This document shows, piece by piece, positions 22,917 through 36,683 of a stretch of 64,000 bases of DNA. A model generated the notes under the pieces. That model was not told the DNA's origin and did not search any database. It saw only the letters and a list, made by a program, of their open reading frames with translations. Source of the stretch: Pinus tabuliformis. Its lineage: Eukaryota > Streptophyta > Pinopsida > Pinales > Pinaceae. Both the position numbers and the translations under genes were made by a program. The stretch covers positions 311,601,840 to 311,665,839 of the forward strand of contig CM062820.1 in NCBI GenBank assembly GCA_031772625.1. The letters run 5' to 3'. Position 1 is the stretch's first letter; each line of letters begins with the position of its first letter.

Positions 22917-24599
22917 GCTAGATGACATCTAAAACGAGGAAGTTTGAGTGGAGGTATGTGTGCATTTTGGCTATGTTGACAAATGAGAAACCACTATGGT
23001 TTTGTCAAGGAAACAATTATACATATAGGAACATGTGCACATTATTTTTTGAAAAATGAGTGCATGTTAATAATGCATAAGCATTCCTACGCCATGTAAA
23101 AATGCTACTAACATTGAGATTTGGCAAAGGCCAAAGGTAAAAAGAATGAACTTACATTTTTGAGAACATGCGTGTATTCTTGAAATGTTTACACTCACAT
23201 ACTCCTATTGCATCAAAATTAAGTAACATATCCATGTAACCACAAATAAAGATAAATAAGCTTGAGCATAGTTTACCTAACTTGTGGCAATATCCTTACA
23301 TATGTATGGTTCATTCAATATATTATGCTTACACAATCTTTAAAGATATTCAGGATATTCTAACATGTATACAATTTAAACTGTTACATAATAGGTTGAT
23401 TTGGAATTAATTTGTAGAAATGATTAAAAATCATCATTTTTATTATTATTAAAAAATTATCATTATACTTTTCTAATTGTGATAAAACAATTTAGTTATA
23501 TTTCATTATAATAAACATTTTTAAATTAAATAATTGACATCAATAATTACAAATCTTTAATTATATTATAACTATAAGAAAAACATTACAGCAACATATC
23601 TCAACATATCTCTTTCTGTATTATTTAAAAAAAAATAAAACAACCTAAAAAAAGCTTTAATGTAATATTCATGTCAATATTTATAGTTGTTTATCATAGA
23701 ATAACCTGACCATGTGTAGTTGTGCCCGTGCTCTGTTCACATTCTTTATGTGCCAACTCCAAGCACGGGGTATACAAATGCGTGACAGACCTTTGTCTAT
23801 TTCTGTCCAAGTCCTCTGATATTTGAATGATACTTTGGTTTTATTTGGGTTGTACGTTTAAAAGGATTAGACATTAGATTCGTCGTTAAAAGAAAACACT
23901 TTTTCAATGAAATTTCGAATTAAGTATACCCATTACAGTCCAAGCTAGAGACAACAACTTTATATATTTAATAACAACTCTATAATTACAGTCAAAGCTG
24001 AAAAATATTACATTCAGAATTAAGAAACCGTGACAAACTTAAGCTTTTTGTGAAAAGCCATTTCTATCGTTATCTTCATTTCACCAACTTCTACCTTAAT
24101 GTTATTGTAAATTCAAACCTTAACATTTCTTTTCTCTCTATTTATAATCTTCTTTTCTCTCTATTTTTAAATTGTCAATATGACATACGATTAGTTTTTA
24201 ATTAGAAGAATGTAATCCATATTTTTTCCCATATATTTATCTTTTTATATCATTGACTTTTTATATCATTGAATTTTCGTGTGTACATACTTTCAACGTT
24301 TACCTAAGAAAGGCATCAACTCACCAAAATATTCTTCATATCATAAAAGTTTAAGTATTTCAAGAATTTTTTAGACTACTACTTGTCTTACTCGTATAAA
24401 ATAAAAATCTAATATATTTCCTATTAACACACTAACCATATTCATCGGCTTTGTATTTTCATGTTAATTTCTAAATTTAGAAGCACGTTACTAAATCAAT
24501 TGCATGATAAGATATGTGAGTCTTAGCTTACAAGAGTGGTAATGAAATAAGATGAACCTCTACCTAGCTTTCTCCATGCAATTAGTTGTTTTGTCGTTT

Positions 24600-27230
24600 A
24601 TTCGTTATTAAATCCATTCTTATTCGAGAATGCTTTTCTCTCCACACAATTTTGTCCACATAGCTATTTCCACACTTAGTAATGCCTCGAGTCATTGATA
24701 TTGGAATCTCCACACAACTTCATCGTACAACTACTCCCGCACTCAATAACACCCATTCGGTTATCCACACAACTCCTTCTAAACAACTACCTCCATGGTT
24801 GCAGAAAATGTTGCTAAATAATAATTAAAAAGTCCATTGTGTGGAAGAAGTTAAGATAACACCTAATTAAAAACAAATAAAATTACTTTTTTGGATTAGT
24901 AAACTAATAACAATGATTCATAACACTGTGGAAGAAACTCATTGTGCGAAGGTGCGGAGCATTTGGCTTTTCCCTTCGCACAACTTTGTCCACACAACTA
25001 CTTGTGCACCTAATAATTCCCTAAGTCATTGACATTGGAAGCTCTACATAACTTCATCGGTAAAACTACTTCCACGCTCAATAACACACATTCGATTATC
25101 TGCATAGCTCCTTCCGAGCAACTATTTCTATGGTAACGGAAAATGTTCATAGATAGTAATTAAACTGTCCATTATGTGGAAGAATCTAAAGATAACACAT
25201 TAAAAACAAATAAAATTAAAGTTTTTCATTACTAAACTAATAGCAATAATTCATAACATTGTGGAAGGAAGTCATTGTGTGGAGGTTCAGAGCCTCTGTA
25301 GTTCTCCACACAAGATAGTTAGCTAAGAAACTGCCAAAGGCGAACCGAAATTCAACAAAGGTGAATCATTAATGTGGATTTTGCATTTCATTCTTATTAT
25401 TCCACATTTACAATGTGTCATTATTACTGCCTCAGCGAACAAAAAAAGTCACTTCCTAACATATTATTTCGGTACTACAAAGCTTCATTCTCACAACTCT
25501 ATATTTTGTCAATTATTCACTACTAATCGTCTTTTGTTCATAACTATTATCTATATTAATTAAAATAAATTAAAATGAATCTATTTATTTCTAAAAGATA
25601 AGATTTCACTAAAAGCAGAAAAAATTAAAGTGAGGGTTGAATTGTTTGATAATACAGATAATTCAGTGTGAAATAAACTCATTGTGCGGACTCTGCACAA
25701 TAATCCATCATTTGTACTCATACGCAAAACCACCTCCATGTAGCTTGATCGACACATTCATATGGATATGATATTTAGACAAAGTAATGATGTCTTTTGG
25801 AAAATTCCATTTCCAATTTCATGTAAGGAGATATTACGAAAGGAAGATTATAGTGTGGAGGGAAGTTCAAAGTGTGGAAGTTCAACTCATTGTATGGAAC
25901 TCCTCAAGTTGAAATTTTGTCCGCACAATAATCTTTTTGGATTTGATGCTTACAAAAAAAAGAAGATAAATCCACCATTTAAAAAAGAGAAAAATAACTT
26001 TTACTTGTTGCAGGTATGCAAAAAGCTCTCAATCTTTCATTGTATGCACTTTGGCATTTCACATAATCTATTAGTAATAAAATAAGTAAACATAATCACC
26101 TTCGCACAACTTTGTCTGCACAACTACTTCCACACTCAATAATACCCTAGGTCACATAATATATGTGCACACACAATCATCTTCGCATAATTTTACTCGT
26201 ACAACTATTTTTGTACTCCATAATGTGCTTCGATTATTCTTCACATCTACTTCTGTGGTTCTGAACAAAATTTTCCTAAATAATAATTAAAAAAGAGAGT
26301 TGTATTTTTACTATTTTAATAAACCTTACACAAAGCCTTGTGCACATTCGTTTGGCTGCACAACACCTTTTTCTTCACAGGTCTTGCACCCATATCTTGC
26401 GCTAGTGATCATAATAATCTGGCCATGAGAGAGTGGTTTCCATAGAAGCGTATTACTGCACACAATTTTGAATACACTCTTTCAGATGGATGAAATAGAA
26501 GTGGAATAAATTCTAGTAGGAATGGGAGCTTGTTATTGCATATGATAGTCAATTTAATAAAGGTTGTGTGTACTATGAATTTGTTTTGGTACGAAAAGCG
26601 CATTTCATTGAGAAAAAACTTTGTTTACCGACATGTAGAGAAACTTCATTGTGCAAAAGAAACTTTCAAGCTTTCAATGTGCTGTTTTTTACAACGTGTA
26701 CTAAAGGATTTTATTACTAGTATTTTACTATTAGAACATAATCCATATTTTCTATTCAGAATGACATTGTTTAAGCTTATATTATTGATAATATTCTAAT
26801 TGTAAATAATGCATACCAATTCTATTTAATCGATTCTCTTCACATGAATATTTATGCATAGTGGAATTAAATGATAAATGGATTCGACTCATGTATCTTT
26901 GTTCATGCTCTTGTGCGAAAGTGCGGAGGAAGTCCATTGTACAAAGAAAGTTTATTGTGCAGAATTCTACTCTTTGCATTAAAAGATTTTACTGCTAATA
27001 TTATTGATAATATTTAGATATAAATAATGCATATCTCCATAGTCTGCTTTAGTTTTATTTTAGTTATAAATAGAGTGTTAATTGTGCGCATAGTTGTTGT
27101 TGGTGAGTTCAATTTCCATATCATTAAATTTTTTTGCGGTTGGAACTAAACGATTTGTTTGAGTGTGGAAGTTAAGTGTGAAAGTCAACTGTGGAAAAGT
27201 TCAAAGTCAATATACCATACTACAAAAATT
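24600..27230. repeat. Array of TGTGYGGAA-type motifs and their complements, copy A
   Basis: Segments like CCTTCGCACAACTTTGTC, TCCACACAAC and their complements (GTGTGGAAG, GTGCGAAGG) recur dozens of times. Two adjacent ~350-bp units start near 24,632 and 24,978 and share the order 'CACAAC...CATTG...ACTTCAT...CTCAATAACAC...AATAATTA...GTGTGGAAG', and a third diverged unit starts near 26,098. The same array is present in copies B (30,140-32,960) and C (49,990-52,770). Confidence 0.65.
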
Positions 27231-28739
27231 TCTTCATTATGAACTTTTTCTCATATTTTTAATAACGAACAAGTTATATTTCAGTAGTTAATTTGCATAG
27301 AGTTGTGAATATAAATCATTACAAAATAATTTTGAATCTATTATAAAGCTGATTTAGTTTAATTTATATCTATGATTTTTATGTTTATAGCTTTTTAAGT
27401 AGGGAAGTCCTTGTGGAGACGTTTTACTGTTTGGTAAAGCTTTTTCTTCAGAGTCAAGTGTTTCATTGTAACCTTTGGACAATCATAGCTATGTATAGAG
27501 AACCAAGCAGTATCAAATAAAATAGAATTAGTAAAAAAAAGCTCATTAATTTATTAAAAGTTGTAATGGAAAAAGAAATCTTAACTCAAATGAATTGTAG
27601 TTAGTGATTATATTCTTAAGAGAGCTATGTCTCAGATCCAGAACTATTGTTAAATGTTACTTTTTATCTTGATCAATAATAAAGTATGAGATATAAAATA
27701 AAGTTTCAAAGCATGTGTTCAAATACAAATGAAAAGGTTATCATAAATCGATAGAGTCAAGTACTTTTGAATGAAAAACAGTTCCTGTAGTTCTATTTGT
27801 AAATAACAACTAGTTCAAATCATGTTTAGATTCAAGACATAGGTTTTAAAAATAATTTTGGTCAATAGGAACATAACTAATCTATACAATGAGAAATTTA
27901 TAGAAGGAACTAAATAATACAAAATTAGTAAACAAAGTTCAAGAGGATCAAAACTCTAATACAATGACTTATTTTGCTATAGGCAGAAAGGGTGTGTGAG
28001 AAACATAATTGAATAATTATTCCACCGAATGAAATCTATGTAGGTCTGAAGACGTGATAGTATTCTATTGCTAAGAGATATATGTCTAAGATGAAAAACT
28101 ATTGTCAAATATTCAATTTCATTTAAATAAACAACACAACATTGAATATAATACAAAAGATGAAAGGTTTTTTTTTTTTTTAATTTATAGAAAAGTATAT
28201 CATAACATTGATACAAAATCAGATTTAGTAAGAATTATATTTAGAATAAAATGTCGATGAAGATGGCCATACGATATTGCTTTGTGTAAAGATTTCACTC
28301 TACCGAAGAAACTTTCTGTGCAGCATGAAACTTTTTGGTGTAACCTCTGTAGAATGAGAACTATGTACAAGGAACTAAATAACACAAAATTAGAAAAAAA
28401 ACCTCAATAGTATAAAAACTATAATACCAAGAGTTATTTAATTGTCGACAGAAAGTGTGTGTTAGAAACATAATTAATTAATTACTCTGTGGAATGAAAT
28501 TCGTGTAGGTATAAAGAAATTGTGTTAACATTTCTTTTATTAAAATATATATGTCTACGATGTGAAACCATTGCTATATGTTCAATTTCATTTAAAGTAT
28601 AAAAATAATAGTAAATGTAATAGAAAAACTAAAAGCATATTTTTCAAAAGTTAAAGAAAACATTATCACAACATTGATACAAAATCATATTCAATAAGAG
28701 TTATAGCCAAAATAAAATGTCAATGAACATGGCCATATC

Positions 28740-29154
28740 TCAGATTTGTACAAGATCATATTCAAAACATAGTCTTAAAAGGAAAAATTCTTGAATAGAA
28801 TCAAAATTATGATAATAAAATTTTAATGTAGATGGATTTTCTGTAGGGAAAATTGGTGTTCCACTTCCTTGAATGTCATTTGTAGTAACAAAAAAGTAAT
28901 ATGTAGCATTTATTACGACTCCATGACTCATCAAAGAAACATGTTCACCATTTTTTAATACAGTCTCTATCGGGGGCCACTGTAACTTCCATTTTCACAT
29001 TTTTAGTGAAAATCTCTTTTCCAATTTCCCTAGTTTCTTGCTGCACCTCGACAACCAACTTAGCATTCTGATTATTGACCTTGCCAAAAATAACTAGCCA
29101 TGTGTCAATATGTTTTGTAGTAAAATTAGTGATGCTATCAATCTCCACTACCAT
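28740..29154 (-). pseudogene. Coding remnant in repeat copy A, unknown protein
   Basis: Two adjacent minus-strand frames encode FTTKHIDTWLVIFGKVNNQN and NATYYFFVTTNDIQGSGTPI. Both recur in copies B (near 34,380-34,690) and C (near 54,180-54,500) with mostly synonymous-looking or conservative differences, so they look like parts of one former protein. I do not recognise the family. Related coding remnants lie further upstream on the same strand in copies B and C. Broken. Confidence 0.45.
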
Positions 29155-32100
29155 TTACCTAAAAAAAGCTTTAATGTAATATTCATATCAATATTTATAG
29201 TTGTTTATCATAGAATAACCTGACCATGTGTAGTTGTGCCCGTGCTCTGGTCACATTCTTTTTGTGCCAACTCCAAGCACGGGGTATAGAATTGCGTGAC
29301 AGACCTTTGTCTATTTCTGTCCAAGTCCTCTGATATTTGAATGATACTTTGGTTTTATTTAGGTTGTACGTTTAAAAGGATTAGACATTAGATTCGTCGT
29401 TAAAAAAAAACAATTTTTCAATGAAATTTGGAATTAAGTATACCCATTACAGTCCAAGCTAGAGACAACAACTTTATATATTTAATAACAACTCTATAAT
29501 TACAGTCAAAGCTGAAAAATACTACATTCAGAATTAAGAAACCGTGACAAACTTAAGCTTATTGTGAAAAGCCATTTCTATCGTTATCTTCATTTCACCG
29601 ACTTCTACCTTAATATTATTATAAATTCAAACCTTAACATTATTATAAATTCAAATTCGTTCATAGTCTTCTTTTCTCTCTATTTTTAAATTGTCAATAT
29701 GGCATACGATTAGTTTTTAATTAGAAGAATGTAATCCATATTTTTTCCCATATATTTATCTTTTTATATCATTGAATTTTCGTGTGTACATACTTTCGAC
29801 GTTTACATAAGAAAGGCATCAACTCACCAAATATTCTTCATATCATAAAAGCTTAAGTATTTCAAGAATTTTTTAATCTACTACTTCGTCTTACTCGTAT
29901 AAAATAAAGATCTAATATATTTCCTATTAACACACTAACCATATTCATCGGCTTTGAATTTTCAGGTTAATTTCTCAATTTAGAAGCACGTTATTAAATC
30001 AATTGCATGATAAGATATGCGAGTCTTAGTTTACAAGAGTGGTAATGAAATAAGAGGAACTTTTGCATAGCTTTCTCCATGCAACTAGTCATTTTGTCGT
30101 TTATTCATTATTAAACCCATTCTTATTCGAGAATACTTTTCTCTCCACACAATTTTGTCCACATAGCTATTTCCACACTCAGTAATGCCCCGAGCCATTG
30201 ATATTGGAAGCTCCACATAACTTCATCGTACAACTACTCCCGCACTCAATAACACCCATTCGGTTATCCACACAACTCCTTCTGAGCAACCACCTCCATG
30301 GTCGTGGAAAATGTTGCTAAATAATAATTAAAAAGTCCATTGTGTGGAAGAAGTTAAGATAACACCTAATTAAAAACAAATAAAATTAATTTTTTGGATT
30401 AGTAAACTAATAAAAATAATTCATAATACTGTGGAAGAAACTCATTATGCGAAGGTGCAGAGCATTTGGCTTTTCCCTTCGCACAACTTTGTCCACACAA
30501 CTATTTGTGCACCTAATAATTCCCTAAGTCATTGACATTGGAAGCTCTACATAACTTCATCGGTAAAACTACTTCCACACTCAATAACGCACATTCGATT
30601 ATCTGCATAGCTCCTTCCGAACAACTACTTCTATGGTCACGGAAAATGTTTGTAGATAGTAATTAAAAAGTCCATTATGTGGAAGAATATAAAGATAACA
30701 CCTCATTAAAAACAAATAAAATTAAAGTTTTTCATTACTAAACTAATAACAATAATTCATAACAGTATGGAAGGAACTCATTGTGTGGATGTGCAGAGCA
30801 TCTGTAGTTCTCCACACAAGATAGCTAAGAAACTGCCAAAGGCGAACCAGAAATAAACAAAGGTGAATCGTTAATGTGGATTTTGCATTTCATTCTTATT
30901 ATTCCACATTTACAATGTGTCATTATTACTGCCTCAGCAAACAACAAAAGTCACTTTCTAACATATTATTTCGGCACTACAAAGCTTCATTCTCACAACT
31001 CTAGATTTTGACAATTATTCGCTACTAATCCTCTTTTTTTCATAATTATTATCTATATTAATTAAAATAAACTAAAATGAATCTATTTATTTCTAAAAGA
31101 TAATATTTCACTAAAAACAGATAAAATTTACAAATAATTCAGTGTGAAAGAAACTCATTGTGCAGACTCTGCACAATAAGCCATCATTTGTACTCACACG
31201 CACAAGTGTAGGTTGATCAACACATTCATATGCATATGATATTTAGACAAAGTAATGCTCTCTTTTGCAAAATTCCATTTCGAATTTAGTGTAAGGAGAT
31301 ATTGCGAAATGAAGATTATAATGTGGAGAGAAGTTCAAAATGTGGAAGTTCAACTCATTGTGTGGACATCCTCAAATTGAAATTTTGTCCGTACAATAAT
31401 CTTTTTGGATTTGACACTTGCAAAAAAAGAAGAAAAATCCACCATTTTTAAAATAGAAAAATGACTTTTACTTGTTGCAGGGATGCAAAAAGCTCTCAAT
31501 CTTCCATTTTATGCACTTTGGCATTTCATATAGTCTATTAATAATAAAATAAGTAAACATAACCACCTTCGCACAACTTTGTTTGCACAACTACTTCCAC
31601 ACTCAATAATACCCTTAATATATGCACACACATAATCATCTTCGCATAATTTCACTCGTACAACTATTTTTGTACTCAATAACATGCTTTGATTATTCGA
31701 CACAACTACTTCTGTGGTTCTGACCAAACTGTTCCTAAATAATAATTAAAAAACAGAGTTGTATTTTTACTATTTTAATAAACCTTAAAAAAGCCTTGTG
31801 CACATTCATTTGGCTGCACAACACCTTTTTCTTCATAGGTCTTGCACCCATATCTTGTGCTAGTGATCATAATAATCTGGCCATGAGAGAGTGGTTTCCA
31901 TAGAAGTGTATTACTACACACAATTTTGAATATGCTCTGTCAGATGGATGAAATGGAAGTGGAATAAATTCTAGTAGGAATGGGAGCTTGTTATTGCATA
32001 TGATAGTCAATTTAATAAAGGTTGTGTGTACTCTGAATTTTTTTGGTACGAAAAGCTTATTTCATTAAGAAAGAACTTTGTTTAGCGATGTGTAGAGAAA

Positions 32101-33682
32101 ATTCATTGTGCAGAAGAAGCTTTCAAGCTTTCAATGTGTTGTTTTTTACAATGTGTACTAAAAGATTTTATTACTAATATTTTACTATTAGAACATAATC
32201 CATATTTTCTCTTCAAAATGACATTCTTTAAGCTTATATTATTGATAATATTCTAATTGTAAATATTGCATACCAATTCTATTTAATTGATTATCTTTGC
32301 ATGAATATTTACGCATAGTGGAATTAAATGATAAATGGATTCGACTCACGTATCTTTGTTCATGCTCTCGTGCGAAAGTGTAGAGGCAGTCCATTGTACA
32401 AAGAAAGTTTATTGTGCAGAATTCTACTATTTGCATTAAAAGATTTTACTACTAATATTATTGATAATATTTAGATATAAATAATGCATATCTCCATAGT
32501 CTGCTTTAGTTTTATTTTAGTTATAAATAGAGTGTTAATTGTGTGCATCTCTGTAACTTCACCCTAAAGGCATCTATTGCTAATATTTTAGTATTAAATT
32601 ATTTATAATTGTTGTTGGTGAGTTCAATTTCTGTATCATTATTTTTTTTGCGGTTGGAACTAAATGATTTGTTTGAGTGTGGAAGTTGAGTGTGAAAGTC
32701 AAGTGTGGAAAAGTTCAAAATCAATATACCGTACTACAAGAATTTCTTCGTTATGAACTTTTCCTCATATTGTTAATAATAAAGAAAGCATATTTCGGTA
32801 GTCAATTTGCATAGAGTTGTGAATAGAACTCATTATTAAATAATTTTGAATTTGTTATAAAGTTGATTTAGTTTAATTTATATCTATGATTTTTAGATTT
32901 ATAGTTTTTTAAGTAGGGAAGTCCTTGTGGAGAAGTTTTACTGTCTGGTAAAGCTTTTTCTATAGAGTGAAGTGTTTCATTGTAACCTTTGGACAATGAT
33001 AGCTATGTATAGAGAACCAAGCAATATCAAATAATATAGAATTAGTAAAAAATCTCATTAGTTGATTAAAAGTTGTATTGGAAAAATCAAATCTTAACTC
33101 AGATGAAATGTAGTTAGTAATTATATTCTTAAGAGATCTATGTCTCAGATCTAGAACTATTGTTAAATATTATTTTTTATCTTGATCAAGAATGAAGTAT
33201 GAGATATAAAATAAAGTTCCAAAACATGTGTTCAAATACAAATGAAAAAGGTTATCATAAAATCGATATAGTTAAGTTCTTTTGAATGGAAAACAATTCC
33301 TATAGTTCTATTTGTAAATAACAACTAGTTCAAATCATGTTTAGATTCAAGACATAGGTTTTAAAAATAATTCTGGTCAATAGGATCATAACTAATCTAT
33401 ACAGTGAGAACTTTGTACAAGGAACTAAATAATACAAAATTAGTAAAAAATGCTCAAGAGGATCAAAACTCTAATACAAAGACTTATTTTGCTATAGGTA
33501 GAAAGAGTGTGTGAGAAACATAATTGATTACTTATTCCACTGAATGAAATCTATGTAGGTCTGAAGACATGATAGTATTCTATTACTAAGAGATATATGT
33601 CTAAGATGAAAAACTATTGTCAAATTTTCAATTTCATTTAAAGAAAAAACACAACATTGAATATAATAGAAAAAATGAAAGA

Positions 33683-33719
<37 letters not shown>

Positions 33720-34739
33720 AATTTATAGAAAAGTCTATCATAACATTGATACAAAATCAGATTTAGTAAGAATTATATTTAGAATAAAATGTTGATGAAG
33801 TTGGCCATACGATATTTCTCTGCGTAGAGCTTTCACTATGCCAAAGAAAATTTCTCTGCAGAATGAAACCTTTTGGTGTAACCTCTGTAGAATGAGAACT
33901 ATGTACAAGGAACTAAATAACACAAAAATTGAAAAGAAAGCTCAACAATATCAAAATTGTAATACGAATAGTTATTTCATCGTGGATAGTAAGTGTGTGT
34001 CAGAAACATAATTAATTAATTACTCCGTGGAATGAAATTCGTGTAGGTATAAAGAAATGTGTTAGCATTCCTTTTATTAAAATATATATGTCTACGATGT
34101 AGAACCATTTATATATGTTCAATTTTGTTTAAAGTATAAAAACAATACTAAATGTAATAGAAAAGCTAAAAGCATATTTTTCAAAAGTTAAAGAAAACAT
34201 TATCATAACATTGATACAAAATCATATTCAATAAGAATTATAGTCAAAATAAAATGTCAATGACCATGGCCATATCTCATATTTGTATGAGATCATATTC
34301 AAAACATAGTCTTAAAAGGAAAAAATTGTTGAATAGAATCAAAACTATGCAAATAAAATTGTAAAGTAGATGGATTTTTTGTAGCGGAAATTGGTGTTCC
34401 GCTTCCTTGAATGTCATTTGTAGTGACAAAAAAATAGTATGTAGCATTTATTATGAGTCCAGGACTCATTGAAGAAACGCGTTCACCATTTTTTAATACA
34501 GTATTTATCGGGGGCCACTGTAACTTGCATTTTCACTTTTTAGTGAAAATCTCTAATTTCCCTAGTTTCTTACTGCACCTCGACAACCAACTTAGCATTT
34601 TGATTATTGACCTTGCCAAAAATAAGTAGCCATGTGTCAATATGTTCTGTAGTAAAATGAGTGACGCTATCAAACTCCACTACCATTTTGTTTTCTCCTT
34701 CAATTGTGTTTATAACATCTTGTTTAAAATTTTCCATGT

Positions 34740-34877
34740 GGTCTTGGATAGACGATGATCAACTGCTCTATTAAGACAATCCTTGATGTGAAGTCACCGG
34801 TTCAACTCCCCACCCTGATCGGGTGATATATTGGACATGATGAAGATGTAGTCCTATCTATCTTACAAAAAAAAAAA
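34740..34877 (+). mobile_element. tRNA-derived SINE in repeat copy B
   Basis: About 138 bp with a perfect RNA polymerase III B-box, GGTTCAACTCC at 34,799-34,809, and a 3' end TCTTAC followed by a poly(A) run. It is flanked by CATGT direct repeats (34,735-34,739 and 34,878-34,882). The A-box region near its start is weak. The same insertion is present at the same place in copy C, so it predates the duplication. It splits a former minus-strand coding stretch. Confidence 0.75.
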
Positions 34878-35011
34878 CATGTTCTTTAAAATTAAATAAA
34901 AATGTTGCAGCGTGCATAGACCATCTAAGCCTTTTATAATATCTATTTCCATGGGATAGGAACTACCTCTCCTTTTGCATAGGTCACTAAAGGAAGAATT
35001 GATATTCTGTA

Positions 35012-36000
35012 GTGACTCTTCCTTCCCATCCAGCTTCCAATTTCTTCAATCGTTCACTATTTGATAGTTGTTTATTTCTATTTTATAAAGAAGATAAGAG
35101 TTCTAGTCCTTGCTTGAAAGTACCTAATTCAATGTCAATAAATTTCTTGTCTTTTGTAATATTATTGTTAAGAAAGTTTGTAAATATTGTTAGTTGATTT
35201 TACAATTGCGTTAAATTGAAAACTAGTTTCCATGCATCATCAATAATTTCTAATCTTTGGCATATGTTGTCGAGGATATATACCTTCACTTCATTAAGTA
35301 GATTAATAGCCTTGTTAAATTCTTACAATATTGCAGCAATAGAACTTGACAATGAAGGTTAACATACTACCAATGAAGTTATTAATAGTGGAACTGGTTT
35401 TTCAATTTCATGTAGTTATTTTAATTTGTTTTTCAGCATCTGATTTTCTGCAAGCATGTTGGTAACATTTTGAGTAATTGCATCATTGGTATATTGTTGC
35501 AATACCATGAGCCCCATTATGTCAACTCCATAGAGATCAATATCCACATGTTCTTGATCAATAATCTTTTAATTTTCAAAATTTACCTTTTCAACTCTTA
35601 ATTTTTTGTTGGTCTTGTAATATTTTTCATTTTTCAATGTGACACGACGTTCATTGAAAATAATATCCTCTTTTGCAATTTTCTCCATTATTGTTAGATT
35701 CTCTGCTAAACAAGTAGCAACACAATTAGGTGGTTCACTGCTATCAGTGTCCATGTTTATTTCTTGTTGAATTATTTCTTTACTCACGACAATTTTGGAC
35801 TTCTATATTTGAACTACATGCGTCTCGTCTGAAAATAATTTACAAGAATTATCTTGCTAATCTCGATGACTTGTTGAGTCACCAATAACCAGTTTTCCAG
35901 AACCATGATTTCTCCTCTTTCCTTGAGTTATGAATGATATTGCACTGGTAATAGGTTTGGAAGGTGAATATTGTTATGCATAATTTAGGGATTTTTGTTT
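35012..36000 (-). pseudogene. Coding remnants in repeat copy B, coiled-coil-like unknown protein
   Basis: Minus-strand frames include one at 35,787-35,569 (EIIQQEINMDTDSSEPPNCV, then EDIIFNERRVTLKNEKYY). Nearer 35,450 lies NMLAENQMLKNKLK, which looks like a heptad coiled coil, and further on IELGTFKQGLELL. Copy C encodes near-identical pieces (55,596-55,378 and 54,984-54,796). No known family recognised. Broken. Confidence 0.45.
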
Positions 36001-36289
36001 CTGTTTTACCTCATCTACTCTTTACACATCCATTGTTGATAATTAATACATGATTTTCTGCAAATTTAATAAACTATGTGTTGTGTGAACATATTTTGAA
36101 TTAGACAAATATTTAGAGGCACTATTTTCATACACACTATGACATGCAAAAATTGCATTGGTTCTTTTTTACGATACAATTTAGGTTATTAGGGAAAAGC
36201 ATATGCAAATACGAGAGGAAAAATAAAAGGGTGAAATTGTGAAGCTGGGTTACACTTTTGTGAGAATTGCCCCCGAAAAATTCACAATT

Positions 36290-36460
36290 TCAATTTTTCG
36301 GCCAAACAATTATTTTTTTCGGCTGAATTATTATAAAAACATTTGGCCAAACTTTTGGCCGTTTATACTAACATCGATTGTTAAATGGAATTTTTGTCGA
36401 AGCTGAAAAGATCAGCGAAAAAGTAATTCGGCTAAAAAAATGTTTATATATATGACAGGT
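36290..36460. promoter_or_regulatory. Palindrome-rich stretch with TATA box, repeat copy B
   Basis: CATTTGGCCAAACTTTTGGCC near 36,340 and a second TTTTTCGGC/GGCTGAAT group form short inverted repeats, followed by TTTATATATATGAC near 36,445. The AT core is nearly symmetric, so the direction of any promoter is unclear. Confidence 0.4.
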
Positions 36461-36489
36461 CAGATGTCGGTGCATAGTTTTCTGCGGTG

Positions 36490-36683
36490 TTGATTTTTGT
36501 CTGTGGTCTCTTGAGTCAAGTGGATGTCGAGCGCTATAAGCCAAGGTTTGTTGAGCCAAGTGGAAGCTGAGCATTCTTAATTTCTATCTATGGTCTGTTG
36601 CGATAAATGGAAGCTGAGTGGTGTAAGCCGAGATCTATTGAGCCAAGTGGAAGCCGAGTGTTGTACGTTGAGTCGAAGCTAGA
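36490..36683. repeat. Minisatellite of ~41-47-bp units, repeat copy B
   Basis: Four to five diverged units built on GGTCTGTTGAGCCAAGTGG followed by AAGCCGAGTGCTGTAAGCCG. The same array is at 56,300-56,513 in copy C. Confidence 0.7.

Larger units (their letters stand above)
22917..29154 (-). repeat. Unclassified AT-rich repeat family, copy A
   Basis: Starts with a ~720-bp segment (AGCTAGATGACATCTAAAA...) that recurs at 36,684, followed by a ~5.5 kb block (23,640-29,154) that recurs at 29,155 and, from ~300 bp in, at 49,436. Copies A, B and C differ by only a few percent where I compared them. Recognisable coding remnants lie on the minus strand near the right edge. No LTR, TIR or Helitron end could be identified. 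Copy A stops abruptly at 29,154, where copy B begins. Confidence 0.8.
29155..36683 (-). repeat. Unclassified AT-rich repeat family, copy B (longest)
   Basis: Begins with the ~5.5 kb block in tandem with copy A and then has ~2 kb more (34,690-36,683) shared with copy C. That extra part holds a SINE, minus-strand coding remnants, a region of TTTTGGCC palindromes, a TATA box and a minisatellite. Joined directly to the third start segment at 36,684. Confidence 0.8.

Noticed and set aside
34799-34809. A tRNA gene at the GGTTCAACTCC box
   Set aside because: No cloverleaf can be drawn around it. The poly(A) tail and short direct repeats show it is a SINE.
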